From contig NZ_BCZK01000010.1 of NCBI RefSeq assembly GCF_001598695.1, forward strand, positions 1 through 64,000: a stretch of 64,000 nucleotides of DNA, in the 5' to 3' direction. The notes under the pieces were generated by a model that was given only the letters and a program-made list of their open reading frames with translations, ran no database searches and was not told the DNA's origin. This DNA comes from Klebsiella oxytoca NBRC 105695. Its GTDB lineage: Bacteria > Pseudomonadota > Gammaproteobacteria > Enterobacterales > Enterobacteriaceae. This document shows positions 47,280 through 55,584 of this stretch, in pieces. The translations under genes were made by a program, and so were the position numbers. Each line of letters opens with the position of its first letter. Position 1 is the stretch's first letter.

Positions 47280-47741
47280 TTAATCTTTAATTTCAAAAAT
47301 AATTTCAATTTCAACGGGCGTATTAAAAGGCAGCGTGTTGGTACCAATTGCTGAACGCGCATGTTTACCCGCTTCACCAAATATTGCGATCAGTAAATCC
47401 GAAGCGCTATTCATCACCAACGGCTGGTCTTTGAAAACGTCTGCACTCTGCACGAAACCGAGCATTTTAACGCAGCCAGCCACGCGATTGAGATCGCCCA
47501 GGTAGCTTTTCAGGGACGAGAGAATATTGATGATGCACTGGCGCGCGGCAGCCTGCCCCTGCTCTATCGTGAGTTCCCTGCCGAGGGTTCCTTGATAAAG
47601 TAATTCCCCGTTGACCCGACAATCATTACCTGACGAGTACAATAAATTTCCCGTCTGTTTAATGGGCACATAAGAAAATTTAGGCGGTACAGGCGCGCTG
47701 AGCACTATACCCAATTCGGTTAATCGCTGTTCAATATTCAT
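47280..47741 (-). CDS. RidA/YjgF-YER057c-family protein
   Basis: A 153-aa protein of the Rid superfamily. The ATG at 47741 has an AGGGAA ribosome-binding site 6 nt upstream. The longer frame to 47834 overlaps the M20 gene and is rejected. The C-terminal part HARSAIGTNTLPFNTPVEIEIIFE is in the typical place of the RidA signature, but the canonical active-site arginine context (ARxxVxV) reads as ARSAIGT, more like the YjgH/Rid4-7 subgroups. Members remove reactive enamine/imine intermediates made by PLP enzymes. The PLP enzyme two genes upstream fits that role. The gap to the M20 stop is 16 bp. Confidence 0.87.
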   Translation of the reverse strand: MNIEQRLTELGIVLSAPVPPKFSYVPIKQTGNLLYSSGNDCRVNGELLYQGTLGRELTIEQGQAAARQCIINILSSLKSYLGDLNRVAGCVKMLGFVQSADVFKDQPLVMNSASDLLIAIFGEAGKHARSAIGTNTLPFNTPVEIEIIFEIKD

Positions 47742-47757
47742 GGTAATTCCCTGATAT

Positions 47758-48918
47758 TTATTTGAGTAAAGATAATGCCAGTGCGGTATATATTTGCGCG
47801 GCCTGATGCAGCTCTTCGATTTTGACATATTCATCTTTGACGTGCGCCTGAGCTAAATCACCGGGGCCGAGAATGATGGTCGGGATCTGGCAGCCTACGG
47901 AGAAGAACGGCGCTTCACAGGTGGCGTCGAAAATCGTTTTTTTGGCCGCGCCGGTGAGCGCTTCTACCGTCTGAAAAGCGGCTTCAACCAGCGGATGCGT
48001 CTCTGCAATAGACGAGGCCGGAATATACAGATAGTTTTCGAGGTCGTAGTCGTGCTGCGGTTTTAGTCCTGAGTCGCTAAGCGATCTTTGCAGGCTTTCG
48101 TTAATTTCATTACGTCTTTCTTCCGGCAGCACCCTGCGGTCGATTTCAATAACGCAAGATTGCGGGACAATATTCGGCGCGCTGCCGCCGGTAATGGTGG
48201 TCACCAGCATAGAGGCGTTGCCCAGTAAATCGTGATGCTTTTGCTTCACCCGCTGACACTCTGCCAGCACCCCCGGCAGGAGCCGCGCCATTTTGTCGAT
48301 GGCGCTGTCCGGATTACGCGTCTTTGCCGCATGACCGGCGGTGCCGTGCGTGGTCAAGCGGGTTCGGCTCACCCCTTTATGCGCCACGCAGATCTCCAGC
48401 GAGGTCGGCTCGCCGATAACGGCGTAATCTGCCTCGACGCCCTGCGCCACAAAATGTTCCATCCCCAGGTTGATGCGCTCTTCATCAACATTGAACAGTA
48501 AAACAATTTCACCGTTGAACGCGTACTGCCGTCGCTGAATCAGGATCGCCGCGTACATCATTGCCGCAACGCCGGATTTCATATCTGCCGCCCCGCGGCC
48601 AATAATGCGGTCACCATCAATGACGGCGGCAAAGGGTTCCACCGACCACCCTGCGCCGCATGGCACCACGTCAGAGTGTCCGTTGAGGATCAGCCGCTTG
48701 CCTGGCCGCTGCCCTTTGAGTCGGGCAATCACGTTCGGCCGCTCTTCTACCGCCTCCTGTACTTCAACGTCAATGCCTTCGCCGCGTAATACATCAGCAA
48801 TGAACAGCGCGACCGCTTTTTCATTGCCCGGCGGGTTTTCCGACGGGTGCTGTATCAGGCTGCACAGGAGCGTAGTCAACTCCTGCCGTTCATCGGCAGT
48901 TAATTCAATATCGGTCAT
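47758..48918 (-). CDS. M20-family metallopeptidase/deacylase (ArgE/DapE-like)
   Basis: A 386-aa zinc hydrolase of the ArgE/DapE/CPG2 group, which removes an acyl or amino-acid group from an amide bond. Metal and catalytic motifs: NGHSDVVPCG (His81, Asp83), GRGAADMKSG (bridging Asp near 116), and VDEERINLG (general base Glu and metal Glu near 150-151). A lid/dimerisation domain lies at ~180-290, and GPGDLAQAHVKDEYV near the C-terminus holds the last metal-binding histidine. In ArgE it yields ornithine; here the neighbours suggest an N-acylated or N-carbamoyl amino acid. It lies between the PLP enzyme and ridA, with gaps of 18 and 16 bp. Confidence 0.88.
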   Translation of the reverse strand: MTDIELTADERQELTTLLCSLIQHPSENPPGNEKAVALFIADVLRGEGIDVEVQEAVEERPNVIARLKGQRPGKRLILNGHSDVVPCGAGWSVEPFAAVIDGDRIIGRGAADMKSGVAAMMYAAILIQRRQYAFNGEIVLLFNVDEERINLGMEHFVAQGVEADYAVIGEPTSLEICVAHKGVSRTRLTTHGTAGHAAKTRNPDSAIDKMARLLPGVLAECQRVKQKHHDLLGNASMLVTTITGGSAPNIVPQSCVIEIDRRVLPEERRNEINESLQRSLSDSGLKPQHDYDLENYLYIPASSIAETHPLVEAAFQTVEALTGAAKKTIFDATCEAPFFSVGCQIPTIILGPGDLAQAHVKDEYVKIEELHQAAQIYTALALSLLK

Positions 48919-48936
48919 AATAATATTCTCAGTTAA

Positions 48937-50016
48937 TTAATAACTTTTGCCGCGCGCGTCGATAGTTATCGTTTCGCTCAATATTCCGTTACGGAAGGCA
49001 TATATTTCATCGACAAGATTTGCGACCACGCAGCAGTGGTTGGGAATAATATGCAGCCGATCGCCAATAGCGAGCGATACTTTTTCCGGGTCATAGCGCA
49101 GATAGCCGTGTTCTTCATTAAGCTTGACCAGCGCGACGTCCGGATGTTCCTGAATCAATCCGTAAGAACCGGGCGTCGCGGAAAGATCGGAGGTCAGCGA
49201 TTTTGTACCGGCATCCAGCGTGGCGTAGCCCGGCAGCGGGATACTGACAACCGTCGCACAAATGGTCAACGCGCAGTCGGCGGCGGTGTAAATCCCGCCG
49301 TTAATCGCGTTCATATCGCCAAAAATAAAATTTCCGGCGCGGGATTCGGTTATTCCGCTGAGCTCATCGGCATAAAAAGAAGAGAGCGTTGAGCCGCCGG
49401 ATAAAACGTCAATATGAAAACCATGCGCATTAAGAAGATCCCGACTGGTCATCAGCAGAGCGGCTTCTTCGCGCGCCGCGCGGCGGATATCCTGCTCATT
49501 GTGGTATTGATAAATAGTCCCGGCATAGGTAAATACCCCGCGCACCCTTAACCCCGGAAGCGCCGCCACCTCACGGGCGAACGTCAGCAATTGATCCGGC
49601 TGTACTCCTTCGCGGTGGGCACCGAAATCAATGGCAATATCGATGTCAAACGTCAGGCCATGCCTCAGCGCAGCGCGTGAGAGCCCCTGCGCGCCAGCCA
49701 GGCTGTCGACAATGGTTCGCATGGTAATCTTGCGCGCCAGTTCAGCATAGCGCTCACATTTATCATCACCAATCAGCGGATAGGCCAGCAGAATTGAGGT
49801 AATTCCGCCCGCAGCCATCACTTCCGCTTCAGATAGCTTAGCGCAGGTAATTCCACTCGCCCCCAGCGCCTGCTCGAGCTGAGCCAGGCGTACAGATTTA
49901 TGGGTTTTAATATGCGGCCAGTGTTGAATATTATGACGAGCCAGTCCGGAGGTCATGGCGATAATATTCCTCTGCATAATATCCATATCCAGCGCAACAT
50001 AAGGTGTGGTTAACAT
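48937..50016 (-). CDS. D-threonine aldolase / D-serine dehydratase-like PLP enzyme (DSD1 family)
   Basis: A 359-aa protein with a fold-type III (alanine-racemase N-terminal) PLP barrel followed by a D-serine-dehydratase-like C-terminal domain. The PLP-lysine motif is HIKTHKS (Lys37/Lys40) near the N-terminus. FDIDIAIDFGAHREGV and SGGST provide cofactor contacts. The C-terminal PNHCCVVANL carries the His-x-Cys metal site typical of the zinc or manganese-dependent D-serine dehydratases and D-threonine aldolases. The reaction should act on a D-beta-hydroxy amino acid, giving either an oxo-acid and ammonia or glycine and an aldehyde; which one cannot be told. It starts 15 bp after the regulator gene and begins the catabolic set. 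Confidence 0.88.
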   Translation of the reverse strand: MLTTPYVALDMDIMQRNIIAMTSGLARHNIQHWPHIKTHKSVRLAQLEQALGASGITCAKLSEAEVMAAGGITSILLAYPLIGDDKCERYAELARKITMRTIVDSLAGAQGLSRAALRHGLTFDIDIAIDFGAHREGVQPDQLLTFAREVAALPGLRVRGVFTYAGTIYQYHNEQDIRRAAREEAALLMTSRDLLNAHGFHIDVLSGGSTLSSFYADELSGITESRAGNFIFGDMNAINGGIYTAADCALTICATVVSIPLPGYATLDAGTKSLTSDLSATPGSYGLIQEHPDVALVKLNEEHGYLRYDPEKVSLAIGDRLHIIPNHCCVVANLVDEIYAFRNGILSETITIDARGKSY

Positions 50017-50031
50017 TTTTCCTCCTGACGG

Positions 50032-50703
50032 CTAGCCGTCACTTGTTGGGTTTTCCCCTCTGACCTCTCCCAGGTAGGCATAGAGGGTATATTTCGAAAT
50101 GTTCAGAAATTCGCAGATTTTTTCCCCGGACTTTTTAATAAGAAAAACGCCCTTGTCATCGAAAAATTTAATCGCGTTGAGTTTATCCTGCTTAGACATA
50201 TTGGCGACGGGGACATCAATAATTCCCATACACTCGGCAATCAGGTAATCAAGTAGTTCATTGACGTCTTTAACAAATACCTCATTAACGTCCTCTTTTT
50301 TAGCGGCGCTACTATCCGAATGACCGGCCAGTTTACTGAGCGTTTTTTCCGCCTGTAAAATATCGCTAATGTCGAGGTTGATACAAAGTGCGCCTATAAC
50401 CTGCTTGTTGCTGTTACGTATATAAATGGAGGTGGAGCGTAGCGTTTTACCCTCACGGGTGCGCGTAACGTAGTTATGCCTGTCGCCGTTGACATCCGTT
50501 CCCCGCAGCACTTCCAGCCCCAGATTGCTGCTGGGATCGCCCACTTTCCGGCCGGTGACATGCCCATTAATAATCGCGATAATACTGCTTTCCAGCCCCT
50601 GGGAGTGGTCGTGCAGGACCACTTCACAGTTGTCACCGAACTGATTTGCTATCCCTTCCATCATCGGAATGAAGACGTCTAAATTCTGCTGTATGTTTTC
50701 CAT
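50032..50703 (-). CDS. YheO/DauR-like transcriptional regulator (PAS_6 + HTH_22)
   Basis: A 223-aa regulator. The N-terminal PAS-like domain (~1-120) has the family motifs GDNCEVVLHDHS, IAIINGHVTGRKVGDP and IYIRNSNKQVIGALCINLDIS. The C-terminal HTH_22 domain (~165-218) reads KLNAIKFFDDKGVFLIKKSGEKICEFLNISKYTLYAYLGE. Known relatives include DauR of Pseudomonas, which controls D-arginine use, and E. coli YheO. It leads the minus-strand catabolic cluster and is spaced 15 bp from the PLP enzyme gene, so it is probably autoregulated with it. The repeats at 50733-50856, just upstream, are the likely operators. Confidence 0.9.
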   Translation of the reverse strand: MENIQQNLDVFIPMMEGIANQFGDNCEVVLHDHSQGLESSIIAIINGHVTGRKVGDPSSNLGLEVLRGTDVNGDRHNYVTRTREGKTLRSTSIYIRNSNKQVIGALCINLDISDILQAEKTLSKLAGHSDSSAAKKEDVNEVFVKDVNELLDYLIAECMGIIDVPVANMSKQDKLNAIKFFDDKGVFLIKKSGEKICEFLNISKYTLYAYLGEVRGENPTSDG

Positions 50704-50732
50704 GTCGACCTGAATTTATGTTAGACAACCAA

Positions 50733-50856
50733 ACTTTTTGTTATGTATACCTGCATCAGCAGAAATTCAGCAATATGAATCTGAACAAAAAGTGATCGAC
50801 AACACACTTATTTCTGACTTTTTGTTTGGAGAGAGGTCTGAATCATACTTTTTGTT
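50733..50856. promoter_or_regulatory. Four ACTTTTTGTT repeats upstream of the DauR-like regulator
   Basis: The 332-bp gene-free stretch 50704-51035 holds four exact copies of the 10-mer ACTTTTTGTT: 50733-50742, 50784-50793 (reverse orientation, AACAAAAAGT), 50817-50826 and 50847-50856. The last two continue as TGG, giving 13 identical bases (ACTTTTTGTTTGG). They lie directly upstream of the regulator gene at 50703. I infer operator sites for that regulator; no binding data are available. Nothing else coding is visible in this stretch. Confidence 0.5.
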
Positions 50857-51035
50857 TGGTGGTCAGGAGGGTAACGGATCGTGCGGGTCAGGAGCCCCGC
50901 GGCTCCTGTGCTATTTTTCGTACGTCAGGATAACCGGCAGTAAAGGGCATGCCTGTTCGTGCAAAAAAATCTGGCCTGAATATAAACAACTCGCTATTCT
51001 GAAATGCTTTGTATTTTTTGTGAACAGGAAAAAGT

Positions 51036-51836
51036 ATGCTAAGTACGTTACCCGATTTACACAGAAGTTTTGCAGAGCAACTCAAGCTTAAGTTTCAGTC
51101 TGACTCGCGGATTCACTCCCTTCTCGCTGGCGGCTCGATTATTCATGGCGGATTTGATCAATACTCCGATCTCGATTTTATCGTTGTCGTAGACCCTGGC
51201 TATTATGACGAAGTCATGGCGCAGCGTAGGGAGCTCGCCGGAACATTAGGCCATCTGTTACATGCTTTCACCGGGGAACATGTCGGAGAACCCCGCCTGC
51301 TTATATGCCTGTATGGACCTGAACTCCTCCATGTCGATCTAAAATTTGTCACCCTGGAAATGCTCACTCAACGCGTTGAGGAGCCAGCAGTATTATTTAC
51401 TCGTGATAACACGGCTCTGGAGCGACAACGGGTAAAATCCAGCGCTCACTGGCCCAACATGACGCCGGAGTGGTTTGAGTCGCGAGCCTGGATCTGGCTT
51501 CACTATGCAGTGGTTAAGCTGGGAAGAGGAGAACTGTTCGAAGCGATTGGTATGCTGGCATTCTTTCGAGAGCAGGTTCTGGGACCTATGCTGTATCGTC
51601 GGGCAAATCTACCGCAACGTGGGGTTCGCCGCATTGAATTCCACAGCATTGATCCTGACGGCCTGCTGACCTCCACGCTGGCAACGCACGATCGTGACTC
51701 CGTCAGCGTTGCCATCAGAATGGCTGTTGATGCTTATATCAATCTGCGAGCTGATGCTCTGCCTGAAAATATCGCTGACGACGCGACACGTTGGGCGGTC
51801 CTTGCCATGCTGAAAAAGGTTTCTGACCAGGGTTAA
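51036..51836 (+). CDS. Nucleotidyltransferase-domain protein (pol-beta/aminoglycoside-adenylyltransferase fold)
   Basis: A 266-aa protein. The N-terminal domain has the nucleotidyltransferase signature LLAGGSIIHGGFDQYSDLDF near residues 29-48, that is GS followed by DxD, with a third acidic residue in LLHVDLKF near 107. The C-terminal half is helical (~140-260), as in streptomycin/spectinomycin adenylyltransferase-like and LinB-like proteins. It carries no sign of being part of a known resistance cassette: no attC site or integrase is near. The start ATG follows a GGAAAAAGT stretch, a weak ribosome-binding site. Substrate unknown. Confidence 0.8.
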   Translation: MLSTLPDLHRSFAEQLKLKFQSDSRIHSLLAGGSIIHGGFDQYSDLDFIVVVDPGYYDEVMAQRRELAGTLGHLLHAFTGEHVGEPRLLICLYGPELLHVDLKFVTLEMLTQRVEEPAVLFTRDNTALERQRVKSSAHWPNMTPEWFESRAWIWLHYAVVKLGRGELFEAIGMLAFFREQVLGPMLYRRANLPQRGVRRIEFHSIDPDGLLTSTLATHDRDSVSVAIRMAVDAYINLRADALPENIADDATRWAVLAMLKKVSDQG

Positions 51837-51879
51837 ATTTATCCTTCCGGTCGCTTACACGGCCGGAGTAAAGGTATCC

Positions 51880-52137
51880 TGCACAATTTTGGCGGCTTCC
51901 CCCCCAGAGCGCGGCGCTGGCGGATGCCTTTACCCATTATGGCCGTAAAGCCGCAGCAATCACTCATGGCGGCAAGATGGCCGGCAATGTCACGATCTGG
52001 GATTTACCGACCCAACCCGCGAAGTTGGCAATACCTGGCTGGACTGGGTCTCCGGCGCGGCGATGCGTCAGGGCTGCCGGCAAGGATTGAGCGGGTGTAA
52101 ACATCCCCGGTACGTAAAGAGCGTACCGGGATCCTGA
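51880..52137 (+). pseudogene. Decayed C-terminal remnant of an unrecognised gene
   Basis: No intact frame, but two neighbouring plus-strand frames read like one protein: SAALADAFTHYGRKAAA and ITHGGKMAGNVTIWDL, then, after a frame change near 52005, GFTDPTREVGNTW and LDWVSGAAMRQG, ending at a TGA at 52135-52137. The frame change falls at ATCTGGGATTT, which would be explained by loss of one copy of a 7-bp tandem CTGGGAT. A run of seven C lies near the left end. I do not recognise the family. Confidence 0.4.
52106..52130 (-). terminator. Hairpin after the fimbrial locus
   Basis: A perfect 9-bp stem CCCGGTACG (52106-52114) / CGTACCGGG (52122-52130) with a 7-nt loop, 17 bp past the stop codon of the adhesin gene. 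No long T-run follows on the minus strand, but the position fits the end of the fimbrial transcript. Confidence 0.5.
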
Positions 52138-52146
52138 CGGCTATGA

Positions 52147-53001
52147 TTAGTTATAAACCACCATCATCACGCCCGAACCGTTAAAGGTGCCGGTTGAGGT
52201 AGGCGTTCCAGCCAGCGTACCTCTTAACCGTAGCGAGGACTGAGATCCAGAGTAGGTCGTATTCCCCGGCGCCGAGTTAGTTGTCCCAAGCCCCAGATTT
52301 GCGCGCATGCCGTTACTGAGCGGGATGTAAGTATTGCCTGTTTGTAGCTTTAACACATAGCTAACCGAGGAAGACGTACAGGAAACGCCCACCGTGCTAT
52401 CAGCCGTTTTGCCCACCGCCTGGTCAAGCATTAGCGTACCGAAACTTAGCGTCACCTGCGGTACGGTCATAGCACACCATTCGTTTAGTGGTGGTGCCGT
52501 TATGCAGTTTATACCGCTACCGGCACCTGGGGGATAAACAAGGTCGGAAAAATCAAAGGTGTTATTGGCTCCAAGAAGCGTGTATCCAAAACAGACGGTG
52601 GAAGAGCCTCCCACGACACTATAATTTTGGATGGAAATTTGATTTTTGACACTATTGACGCTCGCGTTAAGCACTTCTCGCCAGGTTCCCTTAAGCGGGA
52701 CGCCGGGTTGAGGATAACTAGTGGCAACATCCGATGTCCCCCAAAAGTAACCATTCGCAGTCAGCGCATTTGCAACCAATAGTCCGCCATTACTACCTAA
52801 GTTCGCTGGTGTGTCCAGGCTGACGCTACCTGAACTCACGGTAATATCACCTGTGGTGATAATCCACTCAGTACCCGCACCGAAAGGCACCACCCTTACT
52901 GCGGTGACCGTTTTCCACCGATAGTTTTCACCGTACACGGGAACAGAGATCGGTACGGTCATAGCAGCCGCAAAGGCGGCCAGAAATAGCTTTTTCTTCA
53001 C
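52147..53001 (-). CDS. Two-domain fimbrial tip adhesin (MrpH-like)
   Basis: A 284-aa predicted tip adhesin. I prefer the GTG at 53001 (then KKKLFLAAFAAAM), because AGGAG lies 7 nt upstream and the signal peptide is then canonical; the ATG at 53019 has no ribosome-binding site. A signal peptide of about 22 residues is followed by an N-terminal receptor-binding domain (~25-165) rich in Thr/Ser/Asn. The C-terminal pilin domain starts at about CAMTVPQVTLSFGTLML, with a cysteine pair and the terminal GTFNGSGVMMVVYN beta-strand typical of chaperone-usher subunits. It is the last gene of the cluster, as adhesin genes usually are. The ligand is not predictable. Confidence 0.82.
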   Translation of the reverse strand: MKKKLFLAAFAAAMTVPISVPVYGENYRWKTVTAVRVVPFGAGTEWIITTGDITVSSGSVSLDTPANLGSNGGLLVANALTANGYFWGTSDVATSYPQPGVPLKGTWREVLNASVNSVKNQISIQNYSVVGGSSTVCFGYTLLGANNTFDFSDLVYPPGAGSGINCITAPPLNEWCAMTVPQVTLSFGTLMLDQAVGKTADSTVGVSCTSSSVSYVLKLQTGNTYIPLSNGMRANLGLGTTNSAPGNTTYSGSQSSLRLRGTLAGTPTSTGTFNGSGVMMVVYN

Positions 53002-53027
53002 CTGCACTCTCCTGTGCATAAATAGAG

Positions 53028-53531
53028 TTACTGATATTCGGCTCGCAGGGTCGCGGTGGCGTTAAATAATCCTTCCACCAATTCCACCCCATCACGCTGA
53101 ACAAGGAGGGCTTCAATAGTCGGCAACGTCACGCTATTGATGTTAATGGCCTCGCCCAGTTTAAACGGCTGGCCGTTCTGGAAGATTTTCACGCCAAGAT
53201 TGGCCTGTTCTGCGGTCACCACGGTGGCGTTATCGGCGTCAAACCCGGCCGGATTACCGCGTACGCTGAGCCGCAACTGCCAGGCCAGACTGCTCTCTTC
53301 ACACTTCAAGGTCAGCGGGACGGTTTCACGATATCTTCCCTCCGCAACTTTTTTGATGCGGACATCATTGAAGTTGATATATACCGGGCCATCTTCGCTT
53401 ATTGAGCAAGACGGAGGCGTGACCAGGGTGCCGATAAATTCAAGGTTTTCCGGGTCTGCCGCCTGAAGTGATGAGGTCCCTGTCATCATCAATGCGGCCA
53501 GAAGAAATGGTGCATATCCAATCAATCTCAT
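53028..53531 (-). CDS. Minor fimbrial subunit (MrpG/PapF-like)
   Basis: A 167-aa pilin. The ATG at 53531 gives a standard signal peptide (MRLIGYAPFLLAALMM, cleaved after SSLQA). An alternative ATG at 53552 overlaps the preceding stop (TAATG) and has GGAG upstream, so it cannot be excluded. The mature part has the N-terminal beta-strand LEFIGTLVTPPSC and a cysteine pair (TPPSCSI, LTLKCEE), an NLGVKIF core and a final FNATATLRAEYQ strand that donates to the chaperone groove. It probably links the rod to the tip adhesin encoded downstream. Confidence 0.85.
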   Translation of the reverse strand: MRLIGYAPFLLAALMMTGTSSLQAADPENLEFIGTLVTPPSCSISEDGPVYINFNDVRIKKVAEGRYRETVPLTLKCEESSLAWQLRLSVRGNPAGFDADNATVVTAEQANLGVKIFQNGQPFKLGEAININSVTLPTIEALLVQRDGVELVEGLFNATATLRAEYQ

Positions 53532-53551
53532 TATGTTGATTCCCTGTGCCA

Positions 53552-54037
53552 TTACTGATACTCCACGACCAGCGAGGCCATAACCCTGAATGCCCCGCCG
53601 CTCAGGGTTATCCCGCTTTGCTTAATGGGGACAGCGTAAAGCCTGGGGATATTGGGATCGGTAAAATTCAGCCAGGAGCCGAGGTTAAGACGGGTATCAC
53701 CATTGTAGAGAGCGATGCCTAACCCGCTTTTCCCTCCCGCCAGCGCGGTACTGTCAAAACTTGCCGGGGTACCCGTAATGCGCACTTTCTGTTTCGACGA
53801 TACCGCCATTGAACAATCTAAATCGAAGTCAATCGGCTTGCGGTACTGCGTCCCGTCGATACGGGTGGTCATCACCTCGTTGCCAAAGTTGACGGTGATA
53901 ACATTATTGTTATTCACCACACACGGCGGGGCTTCTATCAGCGTGCCGCTAAAGTTGACCGTTGCGTCGGCCAGCACGCTACCATTAATACACACCGTAA
54001 GAAGAAGCAGTAGCTTACGCAGGTTTACAGGGCTCAT
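53552..54037 (-). CDS. Minor fimbrial subunit (MrpF-like)
   Basis: A 161-aa pilin. The signal peptide runs to about SVLADA (residue 24). The mature N-terminal extension is TVNFSGTLIEAPPC, and the cysteine pair is APPCVVN and DLDCSMA. The sequence continues with KSGLGIALYNGDTRLNLGSW and ends in FRVMASLVVEYQ. It resembles the subunit encoded just upstream (both have a GLGIxLY core and a P-R-L-Y/W-A-V-P motif), which suggests duplication. It starts 20 bp after the 54058 stop and its stop overlaps the possible upstream ATG of the next gene. Confidence 0.87.
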   Translation of the reverse strand: MSPVNLRKLLLLLTVCINGSVLADATVNFSGTLIEAPPCVVNNNNVITVNFGNEVMTTRIDGTQYRKPIDFDLDCSMAVSSKQKVRITGTPASFDSTALAGGKSGLGIALYNGDTRLNLGSWLNFTDPNIPRLYAVPIKQSGITLSGGAFRVMASLVVEYQ

Positions 54038-54057
54038 AATATCTCTCTCCTCTTACG

Positions 54058-54585
54058 TCACTGGTAGTCAATGACCATGGTGCCTGTGCCGGAAAACGGA
54101 CCTGCGGTGAGCGTAGCGTTGTTTTGCGCTACGGGTACGGCCCATAGCCTGGGTTTATTGGCTGTGCCATTGAAGTTGACGTAGCTGCCGGGCGTCATAA
54201 CCGTGGTGCCTGCGCTTCCGCTGTAAAGCTGTATACCCAGCCCCCCTTTGCTGGTCAGGAGAAGCCCGGAGCCAAAACTCGCCAGCGAGCCTCGAATCGT
54301 CAGCTTGAGGGCATTGCTGTTCAGATCAGTACAGGTCAGACCGTACTGGATCTCTTTCTTATAATTCACCCCGTCTACCAGCCGAGTAATGAGGTCATCA
54401 CCAAACTTCACGTCTACGGTATCGTTACCGTCAATAACGCACTGCGGTCCATCGATCAGGGTGCCGTTGATGGTGATAGTGGTGGTGTCTCCTTCAGCGG
54501 CGCTCGCCTGTCCGCCAGCAAGAAGCAGTGCGGCTCCGGCCATCATCAGGTGCATCCGGATTATCGTTAAGCGTTGGCGTGTCAT
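54058..54585 (-). CDS. Minor fimbrial subunit (MrpE/PapK-like)
   Basis: A 175-aa pilin. The ATG at 54585 follows AAGGAAGG, a strong ribosome-binding site; the longer frame to 54675 lies over the chaperone gene and is rejected. The signal peptide ends near GGQASAAEG. The cysteine pair is in GPQCVID and GLTCTDL, followed by KGGLGIQLYSGSAGTTVMTPGS and PRLWAVPVAQNNATL. The C-terminal strand is FSGTGTMVIDYQ. It is the first pilin of the second module and starts 1 bp after the module's own chaperone, so chaperone and subunit are made together. Confidence 0.87.
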   Translation of the reverse strand: MTRQRLTIIRMHLMMAGAALLLAGGQASAAEGDTTTITINGTLIDGPQCVIDGNDTVDVKFGDDLITRLVDGVNYKKEIQYGLTCTDLNSNALKLTIRGSLASFGSGLLLTSKGGLGIQLYSGSAGTTVMTPGSYVNFNGTANKPRLWAVPVAQNNATLTAGPFSGTGTMVIDYQ

Positions 54586-54586
54586 A

Positions 54587-55342
54587 TTAACCTTCCTTTG
54601 GTTGTGCCACCTTCCCGGCGCGGCAGGCGATGCCAGTGCAGGTAAACGGCAGTAACCGTGCGCTGCCATAATCATTGATAAACATCAGCGTCGGCGTCGT
54701 GCCCATCCGGGATGCGGATAACGGCAGCTGCGCTTTGCCCTTTGGCGAAACCATGACAGGCTCAAAATCATCCAGCGCCTTACCGTGCAGGCTGCCGCGC
54801 GCTTCGACAAACGAAAAATGATAGGGCGTAGGATTCTCAACCTCATAGCGGTCCCCCTTGCGGGTAAGGGTCAGCGTTTCAGCCCCCGGCACCACGTCGA
54901 GAAGCGGATCGACCTTGAGGGCCTTGGGCCGCCAGAAAACTTTCATCCGGGTCTGCATTGCCAGCGTCAAAACGTTAGGCTTATCGGATTTTGGTGGGAT
55001 CTCGCGTAAGTTAAGCCAGAAGACGCTTTCTCTATCGGTGGGCAGAGACGGTGTTTCGGCGACCTGCTGGACGCGGATCATCGTTCGACCATCAGGCTCA
55101 ATACGTTGTACGGGCGGTAAAATCATCAGCGGGCCGTTTATTTTTTCTTCTTTCTCGTTTTCCATCCACCCTTGGGCGAGATAAGGATCCTGCGTATTAT
55201 TATTTTTCACGCTCAATCCAACAGATTTCTCCCCTTCATTGAAAATAACCCGGGAGCGCTCTACGGATAATGCCGCCTGAGCCAAATGCTGGCTTCCGGT
55301 AAACAAGATAATCCCCAGAAAAGTCATTAATTTAAGTTTCAT
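54587..55342 (-). CDS. Second periplasmic fimbrial chaperone (PapD/MrpD-like)
   Basis: A 251-aa two-domain immunoglobulin-like chaperone. The start at 55342 (MKLKLMTFLGIILFTG) has AGGTGA upstream and a signal peptide cleaved near LAQAA. Chaperone marks: VERSRVIFNEGEKSVGL (G1/A1 strand with the groove arginine), YLAQGWMENE, LPPVQRIEPDGRTMIRV, the signature DRESVFWLNLREIPPKSD, and TRMKVFWRPKAL with the conserved groove lysine/arginine. It is a close relative of the other chaperone at 59798-60532, so this locus carries two. No usher gene accompanies it. It may serve the three minor pilins and the adhesin specifically. Confidence 0.92.
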   Translation of the reverse strand: MKLKLMTFLGIILFTGSQHLAQAALSVERSRVIFNEGEKSVGLSVKNNNTQDPYLAQGWMENEKEEKINGPLMILPPVQRIEPDGRTMIRVQQVAETPSLPTDRESVFWLNLREIPPKSDKPNVLTLAMQTRMKVFWRPKALKVDPLLDVVPGAETLTLTRKGDRYEVENPTPYHFSFVEARGSLHGKALDDFEPVMVSPKGKAQLPLSASRMGTTPTLMFINDYGSARLLPFTCTGIACRAGKVAQPKEG

Positions 55343-55584
55343 ACTTTCACCTGTCGTATAACTTACAGGACCAGAGTTATTTCCTCTCTGACGGCAGAGA
55401 GTCAAATCCATTTCATCTTGCAGATAATTTACATTTTAGGCATGTCTGGATATATGAATTTGTAAGGGAGAGAGCCACTTTCAGAAATGGATCGATGAAC
55501 ATTCCTAAATTTGCATCTCGCCCACCCTTCAAATTCAGCCTACGTCACAGCCTTATTAGCTATGCCAGCTGTTCAACACAGCAA

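Noticed and set aside
55343-55584. Pap-type Dam/Lrp switch region upstream of the second chaperone
   Set aside because: Only a single GATC is present and no pair at about 100 bp spacing was seen, so a Pap-like methylation switch is not supported here.
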